Shown: positions 7,052 to 7,378 of the stretch, one piece after another | Layout: the number at the start of each line of letters is the position of its first letter | Numbering within the stretch: the first letter of the stretch is position 1 | DNA from: an uncultured Oxalobacteraceae bacterium | GTDB lineage: Bacteria; Pseudomonadota; Gammaproteobacteria; Burkholderiales; Burkholderiaceae | Direction: 5' to 3' | NCBI GenBank assembly: GCA_946479255.1 | Contig: CAMLFK010000249.1 | Coordinates: 1 to 7,378 of the forward strand | DNA length: 7,378 nt | Translations under genes and position numbers: made by a program | The notes under the pieces: model-generated | Databases searched by the model: none | What the model was told of the DNA's origin: nothing | Seen by the model: the letters and a program-made list of their open reading frames with translations, nothing else

Positions 7052-7103
7052 GCAAAAAATTGATTGGTTCGATATGACACTTTCTCCTAACATGTGGGAT
7101 ATA
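7050..7103 (+). promoter_or_regulatory. Candidate sigma70-type promoter for the transporter gene
   Basis: This lies in an AT-rich gap (53 of 140 bases are G or C at 7001-7140, counted by hand). Two overlapping sigma70-like candidates can be read: TTGCAA (7050-7055) with TATGAC (7073-7078) at 17 bases, and ATGACA (7074-7079) with GATATA (7098-7103) at 18 bases. Neither is a close consensus match. The base-composition change and the preceding hairpin support a promoter here more than the boxes do. Confidence 0.4.
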
Positions 7104-7110
7104 GGAAAAA
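7081..7110. promoter_or_regulatory. Imperfect inverted repeat, candidate operator
   Basis: TTTCTCCTA (7081-7089) and TAGGAAAAA (7102-7110) are inverted repeats matching at 8 of 9 positions with a 12-base spacer that contains the palindrome ACATGT (7090-7095, sharing A7090 with the spacer start). It overlaps or directly follows the candidate -10 boxes, a position suited to a repressor. The regulator is not in the window, and the repeat could be chance in AT-rich DNA. Confidence 0.3.
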
Positions 7111-7124
7111 GCACAAAGCACAAA
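7111..7124 (+). repeat. Tandem 7-bp direct repeat GCACAAA x2
   Basis: Two head-to-tail copies of GCACAAA lie in the presumed 5' leader of the transporter gene, just before its Shine-Dalgarno. They keep the leader free of structure, or may be a binding site. No function can be assigned. Confidence 0.6.
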
Positions 7125-7140
7125 GTTAAAGGAGACGTAC

Positions 7141-7378
7141 ATGTTTCAAACTCGTAGACTGATTCTGGGCAGCGCAATTGCTGCCGTCATGGCCACCTCC
7201 CTGCCAGCGATGGCAGCGCCGCTGGTGATTGGTTTCTCCCAGGTAGGCGCCGAATCCGAATGGCGCACTGCTAACACCAACTCGGTGAAAGACGCTGCGC
7301 AAAAGGCCGGCGTCACCCTGAAATTCGCCGACGCCCAGCAGCGCCAGGAAAACCAGGTCAAGGCCATCCGCTCCTTCA
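7141..7378 (+). CDS. ytfQ: YtfQ-like periplasmic furanose-binding protein of a sugar ABC transporter, N-terminal part
   Basis: The first 79 residues are present and the gene runs off the window. A signal peptide (residues 1-25, cleavage after AMA) is followed by PLVIGFSQVGAESEWRTANTNSV and then FADAQQRQENQVKAIRSF. From memory these closely match E. coli YtfQ (GFSQVGSESGWR; ADGQQKQENQIKAVRSF), the galactofuranose-binding component of the YtfQRT-YjfF ABC importer, within the ribose/galactose-type binding protein family. TRRLIL at residues 4-9 faintly resembles a twin-arginine motif, but a Sec signal is more likely. A strong AAAGGAG (7128-7134) lies 6 bases before the ATG. The separate AT-rich leader suggests its own promoter. 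Next to two arabinofuranosidase genes, an arabinofuranose or galactofuranose ligand is plausible. Permease and ATPase genes would be expected downstream. Confidence 0.85.
   Translation, partial: MFQTRRLILGSAIAAVMATSLPAMAAPLVIGFSQVGAESEWRTANTNSVKDAAQKAGVTLKFADAQQRQENQVKAIRSF

Noticed and set aside
7144..7170. Twin-arginine (Tat) export signal on the YtfQ-like protein
   Set aside because: TRRLIL only partly fits the Tat consensus, the hydrophobic region is Sec-like, and periplasmic sugar-binding proteins normally use Sec.
1..7378. CRISPR arrays, tRNA/rRNA genes, insertion sequences or phage genes
   Set aside because: No regularly spaced repeats, no RNA gene landmarks, no transposase or terminal repeats were seen; coding is continuous metabolic genes.

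Overview
The window is GC-rich, densely coded bacterial DNA with all genes on the plus strand. The protein types and the high GC content suggest a plant-polysaccharide-degrading proteobacterium. A betaproteobacterium of the Massilia/Duganella/Janthinobacterium type is my best guess, but this is inference because no marker gene is present. The theme is release, uptake and oxidation of L-arabinose.

Layout: (1) positions 1-164 hold the C-terminal end of an aldehyde dehydrogenase that resembles alpha-ketoglutarate semialdehyde dehydrogenase. (2) 223-993 encode a cytoplasmic SDR sugar 1-dehydrogenase. (3) 1068-2981 encode a secreted GH97 enzyme of the retaining type (alpha-galactosidase or beta-L-arabinopyranosidase). 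(4) 3000-4553 encode a secreted GH51 alpha-L-arabinofuranosidase. (5) 4638-6998 encode a secreted GH127 beta-L-arabinofuranosidase with a zinc/cysteine active site. (6) After an AT-rich 142-bp gap with a hairpin and promoter-like elements, 7141 onward encodes the start of a YtfQ-like periplasmic furanose-binding protein, cut by the window end.

How they fit together (inference): the three exo-hydrolases would trim beta-L-Arap (or alpha-Gal), alpha-L-Araf and beta-L-Araf from arabinan, arabinogalactan or hydroxyproline-rich glycoprotein side chains in the periplasm or outside the cell. A furanose-type ABC transporter would import the sugar. The SDR would oxidise it to the lactone, and the semialdehyde dehydrogenase would complete the non-phosphorylative route to 2-oxoglutarate. 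The lactonase and the two dehydratases of that route are not in the window.

Every intergenic gap longer than 50 bp contains a stem-loop, and the GH127 gene lacks a recognisable Shine-Dalgarno sequence behind a pair of tandem hairpins. This suggests that expression of the cluster is tuned gene by gene. All individual enzyme families are known; the novelty, if any, is in the combination and in the intergenic RNA structures.
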